A DNA stretch of 62,401 nt from Candidatus Kuenenia stuttgartensis (GCA_945891385.1 CAMDDJ010000016.1:1-62401); one strand, 5' to 3'. Counted from the first letter of the stretch, positions 26,825 to 35,430 are shown. Notes: a model not told the origin generated them from the sequence alone. Numbers and translations are program-made.

Positions 26825-27241
26825 GTGCCCGTGATGCGGTTCGCCCCGGTTCTGCTCTTCGTCTACGGAACCCTCCGGCCGACGCTGGCCCGCGGCGAGC
26901 CAGCCCGGCTGATCGAAGGCCTCCGGCACCGCGGGACGGCGACCGTCCGGGGCCTGCTCTACGACCTGGGTGACTATCCGGGCCTGGTGCTGGGAGAGGG
27001 AACCGTGCGGGGCGACCTGCTCGAGGTCGCGTCGGCAGAGCAGCTCGCGGCCCTCGACGCCTATGAAGAGTGCGACGGCAACCGACCGCTCTATCGTCGG
27101 GAGTTGCTGCCCGTGATTCGGGCTGACGGCGTGGAGACGCTGGCCTGGGTCTATCTCTACGCCCGGCCACTCGCGGCCGCGCGTCCGATCCCGGGAGGCG
27201 ACTACGCCGCCCTGCCGCCGCGAGCCGCGTCTCAAACGTGA
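26825..27241 (+). CDS. Gamma-glutamylcyclotransferase (AIG2-like fold)
   Basis: 138 residues from GTG 26825; in-frame GTG 26831 and ATG 26834 are alternatives. The family signature is VYGTLRPTLARG, then LIEGLRHRGTATVRGLLYDLGDYPGLV, with the likely catalytic glutamate in ALDAYEECDGNRPLYRREL, and WVYLYARPL near the end. Relatives cleave gamma-glutamyl amines or convert gamma-glutamyl-amino acids to 5-oxoproline. The exact substrate is unknown. It lies between rnd and the mannose-6-phosphate isomerase gene. Confidence 0.8.
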   Translation: MPVMRFAPVLLFVYGTLRPTLARGEPARLIEGLRHRGTATVRGLLYDLGDYPGLVLGEGTVRGDLLEVASAEQLAALDAYEECDGNRPLYRRELLPVIRADGVETLAWVYLYARPLAAARPIPGGDYAALPPRAASQT

Positions 27242-27335
27242 CTCGACGCTCGGCCGAACCGGTGGTCGCCCGGCCGTGGTTTCGTTACGGTGTCGGCTCA
27301 TTGAGGGCCACACGTCGATCCAGGAGTCTGTTTGC

Positions 27336-28280
27336 GTGACCGACCTGCCCCCCGTTCCGATCCGCTTCCTGCCGCAGTATCACACCCGTGTCTGGGGTGG
27401 GCGGCGGCTGGAGACGATGCTCGGCCGCTCGCTGCCCGACGACCAGCCCTATGGCGAGTCCTGGGAACTTTCGGACCGGCCCGACTGCCAGAGCGTGGTC
27501 GCTTCCGGGCCGCTCGCCGGCCTCACGCTGCATCAACTCTGGCAGGCGCATCGCCGCGAGATCTTCGGAGAGCTGCTGCAGGCTGATCCGCGGCCGAGGT
27601 TTCCGCTCTTGATCAAGGTGCTCGATTGCGCCGACGACCTCTCGATCCAGGTGCATCCACCGGCGGCCGTCGCCCCGGAACTCGGCGGCGAGCCGAAGTC
27701 GGAGATGTGGCATTTCGTCGCGGTCGAGCCCGCCGCCATGCTCTATGCCGGCCTCCGGTGGGGCGTGACCCGCGAGCAGTTCGCCCGCACGCTCGAGTCG
27801 GGCACGGTGGCGGAGTGCGTGCACGCCCTGCAGCCGGCCGCGGGCGACAGCCTGATGGTGCCGAGCGGCCGCCTCCACGCGTTGGGCGCCGGGCTGCTCG
27901 TGTTCGAGATTCAGCAGAACAGCGACACGACGTACCGTGTCTTCGACTGGAACAGGCTCGGTCTCGACGGCCGCCCGCGGCAGTTGCACGTCGCGGAGTC
28001 GCTCCGCTGCATCGACTTTGCCGACTTCGAGCCTGACCTCCATCCCGCAGCCGCCGGCAATCCGCTGGCTGAGTGCGATCACTTCGTGGTCGAACGTCGC
28101 ACCACGGGCCCGACGGCCACGGCTCCGGGCCTGCGGCTGATCATGGCCATCGACCCACTGGTCTGGGGAGAAACCCCAGTCGCAGCAGGGAGCGTGGCTC
28201 TGTGGCCGGCGTGCCTGCCACCGCCCCGCCCGCCAAGCGGTGGCGCGTGGCTGGAAATCACGGTTCGAAGCCCTCGATGA
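27336..28280 (+). CDS. manA: Mannose-6-phosphate isomerase, class I-type
   Basis: 314 residues from GTG 27336 with AGGAG (27322-27326) 9 bases before it; upstream in-frame extension to 27276 is unlikely. Cupin-fold phosphomannose isomerase: WGGRRL near the start, YGESWELSDRP, the zinc-binding LSIQVHPP and EPKSEMWHF (Gln/His/Glu ligands), VPSGRLHALGAGLLVFEIQQNSDTTYRVFDW (His ligand). Catalyses interconversion of mannose 6-phosphate and fructose 6-phosphate, supplying GDP-mannose for glycans. The C-terminal part is shorter than in the longest enzymes. The gene ends a rightward set and is followed by a 345-bp gap. Confidence 0.88.
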   Translation: MTDLPPVPIRFLPQYHTRVWGGRRLETMLGRSLPDDQPYGESWELSDRPDCQSVVASGPLAGLTLHQLWQAHRREIFGELLQADPRPRFPLLIKVLDCADDLSIQVHPPAAVAPELGGEPKSEMWHFVAVEPAAMLYAGLRWGVTREQFARTLESGTVAECVHALQPAAGDSLMVPSGRLHALGAGLLVFEIQQNSDTTYRVFDWNRLGLDGRPRQLHVAESLRCIDFADFEPDLHPAAAGNPLAECDHFVVERRTTGPTATAPGLRLIMAIDPLVWGETPVAAGSVALWPACLPPPRPPSGGAWLEITVRSPR

Positions 28281-28625
28281 GTCCTGCCGCGCGGCCCAGC
28301 GGTGGCCCGAGCCATTGCCTTCGTTTGCGGCAGTCCCGACGACGGCGTGCCGCGCAGCCGGGCGACGTGATGGCTGCCGACCAGCCGAATCCCGCGTTTT
28401 TCGCCAAGACCTTTGCCATCCCCACCTTCGGCACGAAATTTGCTCAAATAGCTATCCGTTGCCTGAAGCGATTCAGACACCGACTAGGCGGCCGGTTTTC
28501 TTCTTCGTTCTCGCGGGTCTTCTCCGACCCGTCCGGGGAAAGCCGGATCGATGTCGCGTCGTCCTGTGGTCGGCAGGCCGAACGGTCCCTTTTCCCTTCC
28601 GAAGTATGTGAGGACAGCTTCAGTC
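28281..28625 (+). other. Glutamine synthetase upstream region
   Basis: No gene is supported in this 345-bp gap. It holds the sigma-54-type promoter listed separately and then a ~170-nt leader. In the leader a CGGGTC-TTCTC-CGACCCG type stem (about 28516-28533) is the only clear hairpin. A GAGGA ribosome site lies near 28611-28615 before the ATG. The first ~150 bp (28281-28420) hold nothing recognisable beyond a possible activator-binding region. Confidence 0.5.
28428..28444 (+). promoter_or_regulatory. Sigma-54 (-24/-12) promoter for glutamine synthetase
   Basis: The sequence TCGGCACGAAATTTGCT matches the sigma-54 consensus TGGCACG-N4-TTGCW except for one base (T to C before GG). The invariant GG (28430-28431) and GC (28442-28443) are exactly 12 bp apart. 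Predicted transcription start is about 28455, giving a ~170-nt leader before ATG 28626. Nitrogen-regulated glutamine synthetase genes are classical sigma-54/NtrC targets. The activator would bind upstream; no regulator gene is in the window. Confidence 0.7.
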
Positions 28626-29657
28626 ATGAGCACGAAGTCAAAGTTGGAATACATCTGGCTCGACGGATACAAGCCCACCCAGAGCCTGCGGTCGAAGACC
28701 AGAATCGAGCGGGATTTCAGCGGCAAACTCGAAGACTGCCCGATGTGGTCGTTCGACGGTTCGAGCACCGAGCAGGCCGCGGGTGGCGATTCCGATTGCC
28801 TGCTCAAGCCGGTCGCGATCTTTCCCGATCCCGGACGCAAGAACGCGTATCTCGTGATGACCGAGGTGCTCAATGCCGACGGCACACCCCATGTGTCGAA
28901 CGCCCGGGCCACGATCGCCGACGACGACGAGGACTTCTGGTTCGGCTTCGAGCAGGAATATTTCCTCTGGTGCACGAAGAACAACAATCCGCCGGGCTTC
29001 CCCGCGGGCGGTTATCCGGCCCCCCAAGGCCCCTACTATTGCTCGGTCGGCGCTGAGAACGCACACGGCCGGGCCTGCGTGGAAGACCACCTCGATGCCT
29101 GCCTCGAGGCCGGCCTCAACGTCGAGGGAATCAACGCCGAAGTGGCGGCGGGCCAGTGGGAGTATCAGATCTTCGCCAAGGGTGCCAAGCGGGCCGGCGA
29201 CGAGATCTGGATCGCCCGCTACCTGCTCGAGCGGATCGGCGAAGACTACGGCTACGCGATCGAGTGGCATCCCAAGCCGCTGGGCAAACTCGACTGGAAC
29301 GGCTCGGGCATGCACGCGAACTTCTCCAACGAACTGATGCGGACCTGCGGCGACAAGCAGGTCTTCATGACGATCTGCGAAGGCTTCGGCGGCGTGATCG
29401 ATCGGCACATCAGTGTCTACGGTGCCGACAATGACCAGCGGCTCACCGGCAAGCACGAAACCGCCGCGATCGACCAATTCAGCTACGGTGTCTCCGATCG
29501 GGGTGCCTCGATCCGGATTCCGGTCGGCACGATCGAAAACGGCTGGAAGGGCCGGCTCGAGGACCGGCGGCCGGCGTCCAACGCCGACCCCTACAAGGTG
29601 GCCGCCGCGATCATCAAGACCGTCAAGGAAGCGACCGCCGCCGCCGGCATCGGCTGA
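28626..29657 (+). CDS. glnII: Glutamine synthetase, type II (eukaryote-like)
   Basis: 343 residues from ATG 28626, the length of GSII enzymes and well short of GSI (~470). Signature motifs: EYIWLDGYKPTQSLRSKTR, WSFDGSSTEQA, FGFEQEYFLW (metal-binding Glu), GINAEVAAGQWEYQI, NGSGMHANFSN and SIRIPVGTIENGWKGRLEDRRPASNADPY. The enzyme joins ammonia to glutamate with ATP, in the cytosol, as a decamer in relatives. It is expected to be controlled at the sigma-54 promoter. It is monocistronic, with a strong terminator 30 bases after the stop. Confidence 0.95.
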   Translation: MSTKSKLEYIWLDGYKPTQSLRSKTRIERDFSGKLEDCPMWSFDGSSTEQAAGGDSDCLLKPVAIFPDPGRKNAYLVMTEVLNADGTPHVSNARATIADDDEDFWFGFEQEYFLWCTKNNNPPGFPAGGYPAPQGPYYCSVGAENAHGRACVEDHLDACLEAGLNVEGINAEVAAGQWEYQIFAKGAKRAGDEIWIARYLLERIGEDYGYAIEWHPKPLGKLDWNGSGMHANFSNELMRTCGDKQVFMTICEGFGGVIDRHISVYGADNDQRLTGKHETAAIDQFSYGVSDRGASIRIPVGTIENGWKGRLEDRRPASNADPYKVAAAIIKTVKEATAAAGIG

Positions 29658-29688
29658 CCTGCTTCCGTGTTCTCCGGGAAGGCTCGTG

Positions 29689-29721
29689 GCCCCCGCGGCG
29701 AATCCGCCGCGGGGGCTTTTT
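29689..29721 (+). terminator. Rho-independent terminator of glnII
   Basis: A 12-bp perfect stem, GCCCCCGCGGCG (29689-29700) and CGCCGCGGGGGC (29705-29716), with AATC as loop, is followed directly by TTTTT (29717-29721). It ends the glutamine synthetase transcript and lies just before the convergent kinase gene end. Confidence 0.9.
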
Positions 29722-29734
29722 CGTGCGCCGAATC

Positions 29735-30712
29735 TCAGTCGCCGAATTCGACCTCGCGGATGGCCTCGAGCAACTCCCGCATCGTCTGATAGCGGTCGGC
29801 CGGGTTCTTGGCGATCGCCGTCATCACGACCTCGTCGAGCCGCGGAGGAATTCCGCGATTCGGGGCCGCCTTCGATGGCGGGGGCGGATGGTCGTGGATG
29901 ATGTTGGCGAAGGTCTCCTGGAGAAACCGGCCGCGAAAAGGCTCGCAGAGGGCGGCCATCTCGTAGAGCACGACACCGGTGCTGAAAATGTCGCTCCGCT
30001 CGTCCACCATCGCTCGGTTGACGTTCACCTGCTCGGGCGACATGTAGAGAGGCGTACCGGGCCGGTCGCCGGCCATTGTCAGGTTCTGGATCGCCTCCTG
30101 CTGCCCCCGGGCCACGAGAGGATGCTGCGGAGCGTCGTCGGGCTGGCCCCAGACCTTGGCGACACCCCAGTCGAGCAGGATCACCTCGCCGAAGTTTCCC
30201 ACCCAGATGTTTTCCGGCTTCACATCGCGGTGGATCACGCCGCGGGCGTGGGCATACATCAGGGCCTGGGCCGCCCCGGCGACGATCGCCAGTCGCCGAT
30301 GGAGCGGAAATTCGGCCAGCGTCGCCTCGTCACCGCCCGCGATCCGCCTGAGGATGCCGAACAGGTTTTCGCCCGAAACCCGCTTCATCGTGAAGTAGAG
30401 CCCTTCGGCCGGGTCGCGGCCGATCTCGTAGACCGGCACGGTGTTGGGGTGCTGGAGTTGGGCCGTGACCCGGGCCTCGCGGAGCAGCCGGCGGTTCTCC
30501 TTGGGGTCGGCCCGAAACTCCGGCAGGAGCGTCTTCATCACGACCGTCCGGCCGGTCACGCAATCGAAGCAGCTCCGTAGCAGGGCCGACCCGCCCCGGG
30601 CCATCTCGTGGAAGTTCGTGTACTTGGCAACCCCTTCCGGCAGCGGATCGGGCAAGGCGTAGTCGGTCGCCGTGAGGAAGATCGGGCCTTGCCCATCGGC
30701 GGTGCGGGTCAT
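29735..30712 (-). CDS. Serine/threonine protein kinase
   Basis: 325 residues. ATG 30712 is chosen because GAGGA lies 7 bases upstream; a Met-Met pair at 30763/30760 is an alternative giving 342 residues. Hanks-type kinase: ATP-site lysine in TVVMKTLLPE (Lys60), catalytic loop HRDVKPENIW (161-170), DWGVAK (181-186) in place of DFG, activation segment GTPLYMSPEQ (219-228), and a C-lobe ending PADRYQTMRELLEAI. The glycine-rich loop is weak (EMARGGSALLRS). No sensor domain or transmembrane helix follows, so it is soluble and cytosolic. DWG is common in planctomycete kinases. Confidence 0.9.
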   Translation of the reverse strand: MTRTADGQGPIFLTATDYALPDPLPEGVAKYTNFHEMARGGSALLRSCFDCVTGRTVVMKTLLPEFRADPKENRRLLREARVTAQLQHPNTVPVYEIGRDPAEGLYFTMKRVSGENLFGILRRIAGGDEATLAEFPLHRRLAIVAGAAQALMYAHARGVIHRDVKPENIWVGNFGEVILLDWGVAKVWGQPDDAPQHPLVARGQQEAIQNLTMAGDRPGTPLYMSPEQVNVNRAMVDERSDIFSTGVVLYEMAALCEPFRGRFLQETFANIIHDHPPPPSKAAPNRGIPPRLDEVVMTAIAKNPADRYQTMRELLEAIREVEFGD

Positions 30713-30906
30713 GCAGGCATCCTCAGGCCGGTCACACGGCGTCGAGCTCGATTCCGGCATCATACGGGCCTGATGGCCCCGACTGAAAGGATGCGGACCC
30801 AAGCCTGCTGACAGCTGGCTCCACCCCACTCGCGGCAAACGTCCTGATCGCTCATGATGAGAGGCTCGAAACCGAGAGGGATCCAGCCTTGCTGTTGGAG
30901 GAATAC

Positions 30907-33900
30907 ATGGGCCGAGACAGCACCGCAGCCCCGGGACGTGTGCCCATCCTCCGATTGACCGCTGGCGTGGTCGCCCTGCTGGTGGTTGCGGCCGCAGTCG
31001 CATCCGTGCGGGCCGAGCCTTCGGCTGAGGCCGAGGCGCTGGCCACCGCCGCCATCCGCGACGGTGACCCACTGCGAGGCGCCGAGGTCTTCGCCCGCCA
31101 CACGCTGGCCTGCATCTCCTGCCACCGCGTCGGGGATCATGGCGGCCGGGTCGGCCCCGCGCTCGACCAGATCGGCCGGCAGCGAACGGCGGCTCAACTC
31201 GCCGACGCGGTGCTCGATCCGCAGCGGGATGTCGAGCCAGCCTACCGGGCCATCGTGGTGCAGACGACCGATGGCCGGACGATCCGCGGGTATCGCCAGC
31301 CCGACCCGGCAGCAGGATTCGTCGTCCGCGATCCCGTCGACGACTCGCTCGTCGAGATTCGCTCCGACGAGATCGAGGAGACGGCCGATATCGGCAGCCT
31401 GATGCCCGAGCGGCTGCTCGGCTCGCTGTCGGCCGGCGAACAGCAGGACCTCGTGCGGTTTCTCGCCGAACTCGGCAGACATGAGCGACTGCCGGCTGCG
31501 AGCATCGATGCGGTTCTGAGGCAGGCCCACGGCGGCGTGCCGGCGGCTTTCACCTGGGACCGTGAGCCGCTCGAGCCCGGGGTCCACCCGGCCTGGCAGG
31601 AACAGGTCAATCGGGACCGGGTGTACGACTTCTACGCGAAGGAGGCCCGGTTCTTCCGCGACCTCTGCCCCCGGCCGGTCCTCACGCCCCCCTTTCCCGG
31701 CCTCGACGGTCCGAGCCACGGCCACTGGGGTAATCAGACCGAGGAGACATGGCGGAGCAATCAGTGGAACGAGATCGAGGCCGGCTCGCTCCAGTGTGGC
31801 GTGCTCCATGCCTTCGGACAGACGGTGCGGCGGGCGGTCTGCGTGCAACTCGCGGGCGGGCTGTCGGCCTGCTTCGACCCCGACAGCCTGTCCTATCCCG
31901 TGGTCTGGAAGGACGGCTTCGTCACCTACTCCGACGTGCGGGCCGGATTCCTCGGAGGGCTCACCGCGACCGGCACGCGGCTGGAACACGAATCAACACC
32001 GCCCCGCGCGGCGAATCTCGCTTACGAGGGCTTCTGCCGCCATGGCAATGAGGTGGGCTTTCTCTACCGGCTGGACGGGGTGTTGTATCTCGATGTGCCG
32101 CGGGCGGAGGCCGGCCGCTTCGTGCCCCAGGTGGCTCCGCTCGCCGAGCACCCCTGCCGGCACTTCGTCACCGGCGGGCCGCCGCAATGGCCGCAGGTGA
32201 TCGAGACCGTCGGCGAGCGTGGGAAGTCCTCGCCCTTCGCGGTCGATCGGCTCACGCTTCCCCACGACAATCCCTGGCGGGCAAAACTCTACTGCGGCGG
32301 TCACGACTTCCTCCCGGACGGCGGGATCGTGGTCTGCACGATGCAGGGCGATGTCTGGCGGGTCGACGGCGTCGATGACGACCTCGAGCGGCTCAGGTGG
32401 CGGCGGATCGCAGCCGGACTCCACCAACCGCTCGGCCTCCTGGTCGTCGAGGGGGTGATCCACGTTCTCGGCCGCGATCAGATCACGCGACTCCACGACG
32501 AGAATGGCGACGGCGAAACCGACCGGTATGAGTGCTTCTCCAAGGCCTACAAGACTTCGGCGGGGGGGCACGACTACGTGATGGGCCTTGAGCGGGACGC
32601 CGCGGGCCGGTTTCTCACGGCCTCGAGCCACCAGGGGCTGCTGCGGATCTCGGCCGACGGCAAGACCGTTGAGGTCTTGGCGACGGGCCTGCGAAATCCC
32701 GACGGCCTGGGCATCGCGCCCGACGGCACGATCACCGTGCCGAGCAGCGAAGGCGAATGGGTGCCGGCGAGCATGGTGGCGACCGTGCGGCCTGACCGCG
32801 ACTCGTGGCCGCTCCACTTCGGGCATCGTGGACCGCGAGAGGGCAAACCGCCGACCCTGCCGCTGGTCTATCTGCCGCGGGGCATGGACAACTCGTCGGG
32901 CGGACAGGCATGGGTGCCGGAAGGAGGCCTCGGGGCCATCGGCGGACACTTCGTGCATCTCTCCTTCGGCGCCGGCACCGCCTTTCTCCTCCTCAACGAC
33001 GAGGTGGCCGGGCAGGCCCAGGGTGGGATCGTGCCCCTGCCGGTCGAGTTTCGCTCGGGCGCCCACCGCGGCCGCTTTCGCACGGCCGACGGCTGCCTCT
33101 ACGTTTCTGGGATGGGGGGCTGGGGCAGTTACACGCCCGATCCCGGGTGCCTGGAACGGATTCGCTTCGTGGGCGGCCCGACTCGCATGAATCTCCCCGT
33201 CGGCTTTCACGTGCACGACAACGGCGTCACGGTCCGATTTGCCGAGCCGCTGGATCGGGCGACGATCCAAGATCCCGCTCGCCACTTTGCCCAGTGCTGG
33301 AACTATCGCTATTCCCCCGGCTACGGGTCGCCGGAGTTCTCCACGCGGCACGAGGAGGTGCTCGGCCACGATCATCTCGCGATCCGTTCCTGCCACGTCT
33401 TCGCCGACGGCCGGGGCGTGTTCCTCGAGATCCCCGAGATCGCGCCGGTCAACCAACTGCAGCTCTGTCTGGAGACGGCTCCGGGGCAGCTCTGCGATCT
33501 CGTGCTCACGATCCACGCGGTCGATGCGTCGTATTGCGAGGGTGGAATCCAGCCCCGCAGCACGCCGCTTCCGCCCCCCCCGATCCTGACCGACCTCGCG
33601 AGGCTCGGCCGCCGTGCCCCCAACCCCTTTGCCCGACCGCTGGAACCGGCGCGGGCGATCGACGTCTCCGTGGGGCCGAATCTGTCATTCCAACCCCGCT
33701 CACTCGAAGCCGCTCCGGGAGAGCCGCTGCGGCTCACGTTCGACAATCCCGACAGCGTGCCCCACAACTGGGCCCTGACCACGGCCGGCAGCCTCAGCCG
33801 CGTGGGCGAGTTGGTCAACCGGCTGATCACCGATTCGGCCGCCGCCGCTCGCCATTACATCCCAGAGACCGACGACGTGCTCGCCTACACCGACATCGTG

Positions 33901-34029
33901 CCGCCCCGAAGCCGCCAGACCATTCATTTCACGGCCCCGTCCAAGCCGGGCCGCTACCCGTTTCTCTGCACGTTCCCCGGACACTGGATGGTGATGAACG
34001 GCGAACTCGTGGTCCGCGATCAGCCATAG
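30907..34029 (+). CDS. Exported cytochrome c / beta-propeller / cupredoxin fusion protein
   Basis: 1,040 residues from ATG 30907 with GGAGG (30897-30901) 5 bases upstream. A signal segment (~15-36) is followed by a haem-binding domain with CISCH (69-73) and VGPALDQIG, the PVC-type 'putative haem-binding' pattern. The middle (~200-900) is a propeller like the membrane-bound dehydrogenases of this group (GGHDFLPDGGIVVCTMQGDVWRVDG, GLRNPDGLGIAPDG, MDNSSGGQAWVP). The last ~100 residues are a blue-copper domain: FDNPDSVPHNWAL (His), then YPFLCTFPGHWMVMNGELVV (Cys-His-Met). An electron path from a substrate site via haem to copper is plausible. Usually the haem domain is C-terminal, so the order is odd. 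Confidence 0.85.
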   Translation: MGRDSTAAPGRVPILRLTAGVVALLVVAAAVASVRAEPSAEAEALATAAIRDGDPLRGAEVFARHTLACISCHRVGDHGGRVGPALDQIGRQRTAAQLADAVLDPQRDVEPAYRAIVVQTTDGRTIRGYRQPDPAAGFVVRDPVDDSLVEIRSDEIEETADIGSLMPERLLGSLSAGEQQDLVRFLAELGRHERLPAASIDAVLRQAHGGVPAAFTWDREPLEPGVHPAWQEQVNRDRVYDFYAKEARFFRDLCPRPVLTPPFPGLDGPSHGHWGNQTEETWRSNQWNEIEAGSLQCGVLHAFGQTVRRAVCVQLAGGLSACFDPDSLSYPVVWKDGFVTYSDVRAGFLGGLTATGTRLEHESTPPRAANLAYEGFCRHGNEVGFLYRLDGVLYLDVPRAEAGRFVPQVAPLAEHPCRHFVTGGPPQWPQVIETVGERGKSSPFAVDRLTLPHDNPWRAKLYCGGHDFLPDGGIVVCTMQGDVWRVDGVDDDLERLRWRRIAAGLHQPLGLLVVEGVIHVLGRDQITRLHDENGDGETDRYECFSKAYKTSAGGHDYVMGLERDAAGRFLTASSHQGLLRISADGKTVEVLATGLRNPDGLGIAPDGTITVPSSEGEWVPASMVATVRPDRDSWPLHFGHRGPREGKPPTLPLVYLPRGMDNSSGGQAWVPEGGLGAIGGHFVHLSFGAGTAFLLLNDEVAGQAQGGIVPLPVEFRSGAHRGRFRTADGCLYVSGMGGWGSYTPDPGCLERIRFVGGPTRMNLPVGFHVHDNGVTVRFAEPLDRATIQDPARHFAQCWNYRYSPGYGSPEFSTRHEEVLGHDHLAIRSCHVFADGRGVFLEIPEIAPVNQLQLCLETAPGQLCDLVLTIHAVDASYCEGGIQPRSTPLPPPPILTDLARLGRRAPNPFARPLEPARAIDVSVGPNLSFQPRSLEAAPGEPLRLTFDNPDSVPHNWALTTAGSLSRVGELVNRLITDSAAAARHYIPETDDVLAYTDIVPPRSRQTIHFTAPSKPGRYPFLCTFPGHWMVMNGELVVRDQP

Positions 34030-34270
34030 CCGAGGTGTCAGCAGCGGGGATTCGCTGGCGTCGTCGGCCACGAACTTGTAGGGAACCGCATCCGGTCCGA
34101 GCGATTCGACGAGCCGGCCAACGGCCTGCTCGCTGCACATGCGCGGACTCATGGCGCGTACACCCCGCACTCGTCAACCCGGCGGGCGATCACGAGTTGC
34201 CGCTTGGGTTCGGCAGGTACTTCGTATAGTGAGGCGATCGACCGCTCACCTTCCACCCCTCGATTGGATC
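34030..34270. other. Gap with weak promoter
   Basis: The gap between the fusion gene and the TIGR03067-type gene is 411 bp. A TATAGT -10-like box occurs at 34225-34230 in front of the tiny frame at 34271. On the opposite strand a frame at 34050-34170 reads MCSEQAVGRLVESLGPDAV and then soon becomes antisense to the fusion gene; it might be a gene remnant but is not supported well enough to call. Confidence 0.4.
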
Positions 34271-34339
34271 ATGCTGAATTACCTCTGGGCGGCGCTCTGC
34301 ATCTGTGGAGCCGTCTACTTCGTGCTCCGGGATTCGTAA
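34271..34339 (+). CDS. Possible 22-residue single-helix membrane peptide
   Basis: MLNYLWAALCICGAVYFVLRDS is a single hydrophobic helix with a basic-then-acidic end. It starts 40 bases after a TATAGT -10-like box, with no strong ribosome site. Such openings (MLNYLW) also begin spore-maturation-A-like nucleoside-recognition proteins, so it may equally be the 5' stub of such a gene. Translation is uncertain. Confidence 0.25.
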   Translation: MLNYLWAALCICGAVYFVLRDS

Positions 34340-34440
34340 CAGGTCGGCGAGCCAGCGGTGACTCCGCCCCGTCACGGAAGAACTCTCCGGCAGTCAGCCC
34401 ACCGGGAACGGGCCTGTCAGATGCCGGCGACCCTCTCGGG

Positions 34441-34914
34441 TCAATCCGTGACCCGCTTCATCGTCACGAGCATTCGGTCGCTGTGCCGCGGGGCTTCAAA
34501 AGCGTCGGGCCGGGGAGTGCCCTCGCGCACGATGCAGAGCACGCGAGTGTCGCCTTCGAGGCGGTAGATCCCCACGTACCGCGCCGGCACGATCCCTTCG
34601 CTCCCCAGCGTCTCCATCTCGAACGTCTTGGGCGAGACGTCCTGCCGGTTGGTGCTCGTGCCCTCGGCGACCGGAAATCGCCTGAGAAACACGGTCCACG
34701 ATCCATCGGCTCGATAGACCACCTGGAGCCGGGCGAGCCACTCCGGATCGAGAGGGTTGCCGTCCCATTCGGCGGCGACTACGTTCCAGCGGCCCGCCGA
34801 CATCGCACGATCGTCGGGCCTTTCCGCCCTACCCGCTGAGGGACTGCCCGCGAACGCGACAGACGTCGAGACCGCTACAACAAGGAATCCGAGCCAAACG
34901 GTCAGTCGCTTCAT
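34441..34914 (-). CDS. TIGR03067-type exported protein
   Basis: 157 residues from ATG 34914, which starts a signal peptide (KRLTVWLGFLVVAVSTSVAFA). The mature part has the TIGR03067 pattern: GRWNVVAAEWDGNPLD, YRADGSWTVFL, VSPKTFEMETLGSEG, VGIYRLEGDTRVLCIVREGTPRPDAF and a final VTMKRV strand. This small beta domain is expanded in Planctomycetes; function unknown. It is followed by a 126-bp gap from the cystatin-like gene on the same strand, so the two may be co-transcribed. Confidence 0.85.
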   Translation of the reverse strand: MKRLTVWLGFLVVAVSTSVAFAGSPSAGRAERPDDRAMSAGRWNVVAAEWDGNPLDPEWLARLQVVYRADGSWTVFLRRFPVAEGTSTNRQDVSPKTFEMETLGSEGIVPARYVGIYRLEGDTRVLCIVREGTPRPDAFEAPRHSDRMLVTMKRVTD

Positions 34915-35040
34915 CGCCGTCGGCTGCAGGAATGGGTCCACGGGGTCACGCGGCTCCGGTGGCTCTCGCCGTCGAACCGCTTGTGAGTCGATGCCGAGTA
35001 CACGCAGGTTCATTCGTTCGTCACGCATGCGTCAGTCCGG

Positions 35041-35430
35041 TCAATCTACCCGGCCAGGCTTCCAAATCCACGACGTGAGCTGATACGGGTCGGGGTTTCG
35101 CCAGGCCTGCCACCACACGATCGCCTGGGCGACCTCTGGCTGTCCATCCCGCTTTACGCTGAGCAGCAAGCGATAATTCACTCCAGCGACGACCTGCTGT
35201 TCCGCGGCCAGGATGTCCACGAGTTCGATCGCAGACCCGCTGCGGTCGTCTGGTACCGGAGCCTCGCTCGCATGCGCCGCAACGGCAAACTCAGCTGCCG
35301 CGATCACATCCCGACTCGTGACCGCGACTCTCTCCCACCCTCCCGCCAGCGGCTCAGCTGCTGCGGCTGGGGCGATCATCAGGGCGGTTAGCACGGACAC
35401 GGTAACCATCGATCCGGCAGCGTTTCGCAT
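35041..35430 (-). CDS. Bacterial cystatin-like cysteine-protease inhibitor
   Basis: 129 residues from ATG 35430 (in-frame ATG 35463 is an alternative). A signal peptide ends at about AAAAEPL (residue 26). The mature protein has the three inhibitory elements of cystatins: a Gly near the start (AGGWERV), the QVVAG loop (Gln79-Gly83) followed by VNYRLLLSVKRDGQP, and a Trp-containing second loop (WWQAWRNPDPYQL). The helix DVIAAAEFAVAAHAS and four strands match the phytocystatin fold. It probably inhibits papain-type proteases outside the cell; whether of own or foreign origin is not known. Confidence 0.8.
   Translation of the reverse strand: MRNAAGSMVTVSVLTALMIAPAAAAEPLAGGWERVAVTSRDVIAAAEFAVAAHASEAPVPDDRSGSAIELVDILAAEQQVVAGVNYRLLLSVKRDGQPEVAQAIVWWQAWRNPDPYQLTSWIWKPGRVD

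Noticed and set aside
31993-33516. Minus-strand frame of about 507 codons inside the redox fusion gene.
   Set aside because: Antisense shadow; the plus-strand frame has haem, propeller and copper motifs.
34050-34170. Minus-strand frame starting MCSEQAVGRLVESLG near the end of the redox fusion gene.
   Set aside because: The first 30 residues look protein-like, but it then runs antisense into a real gene; too short to call a pseudogene.
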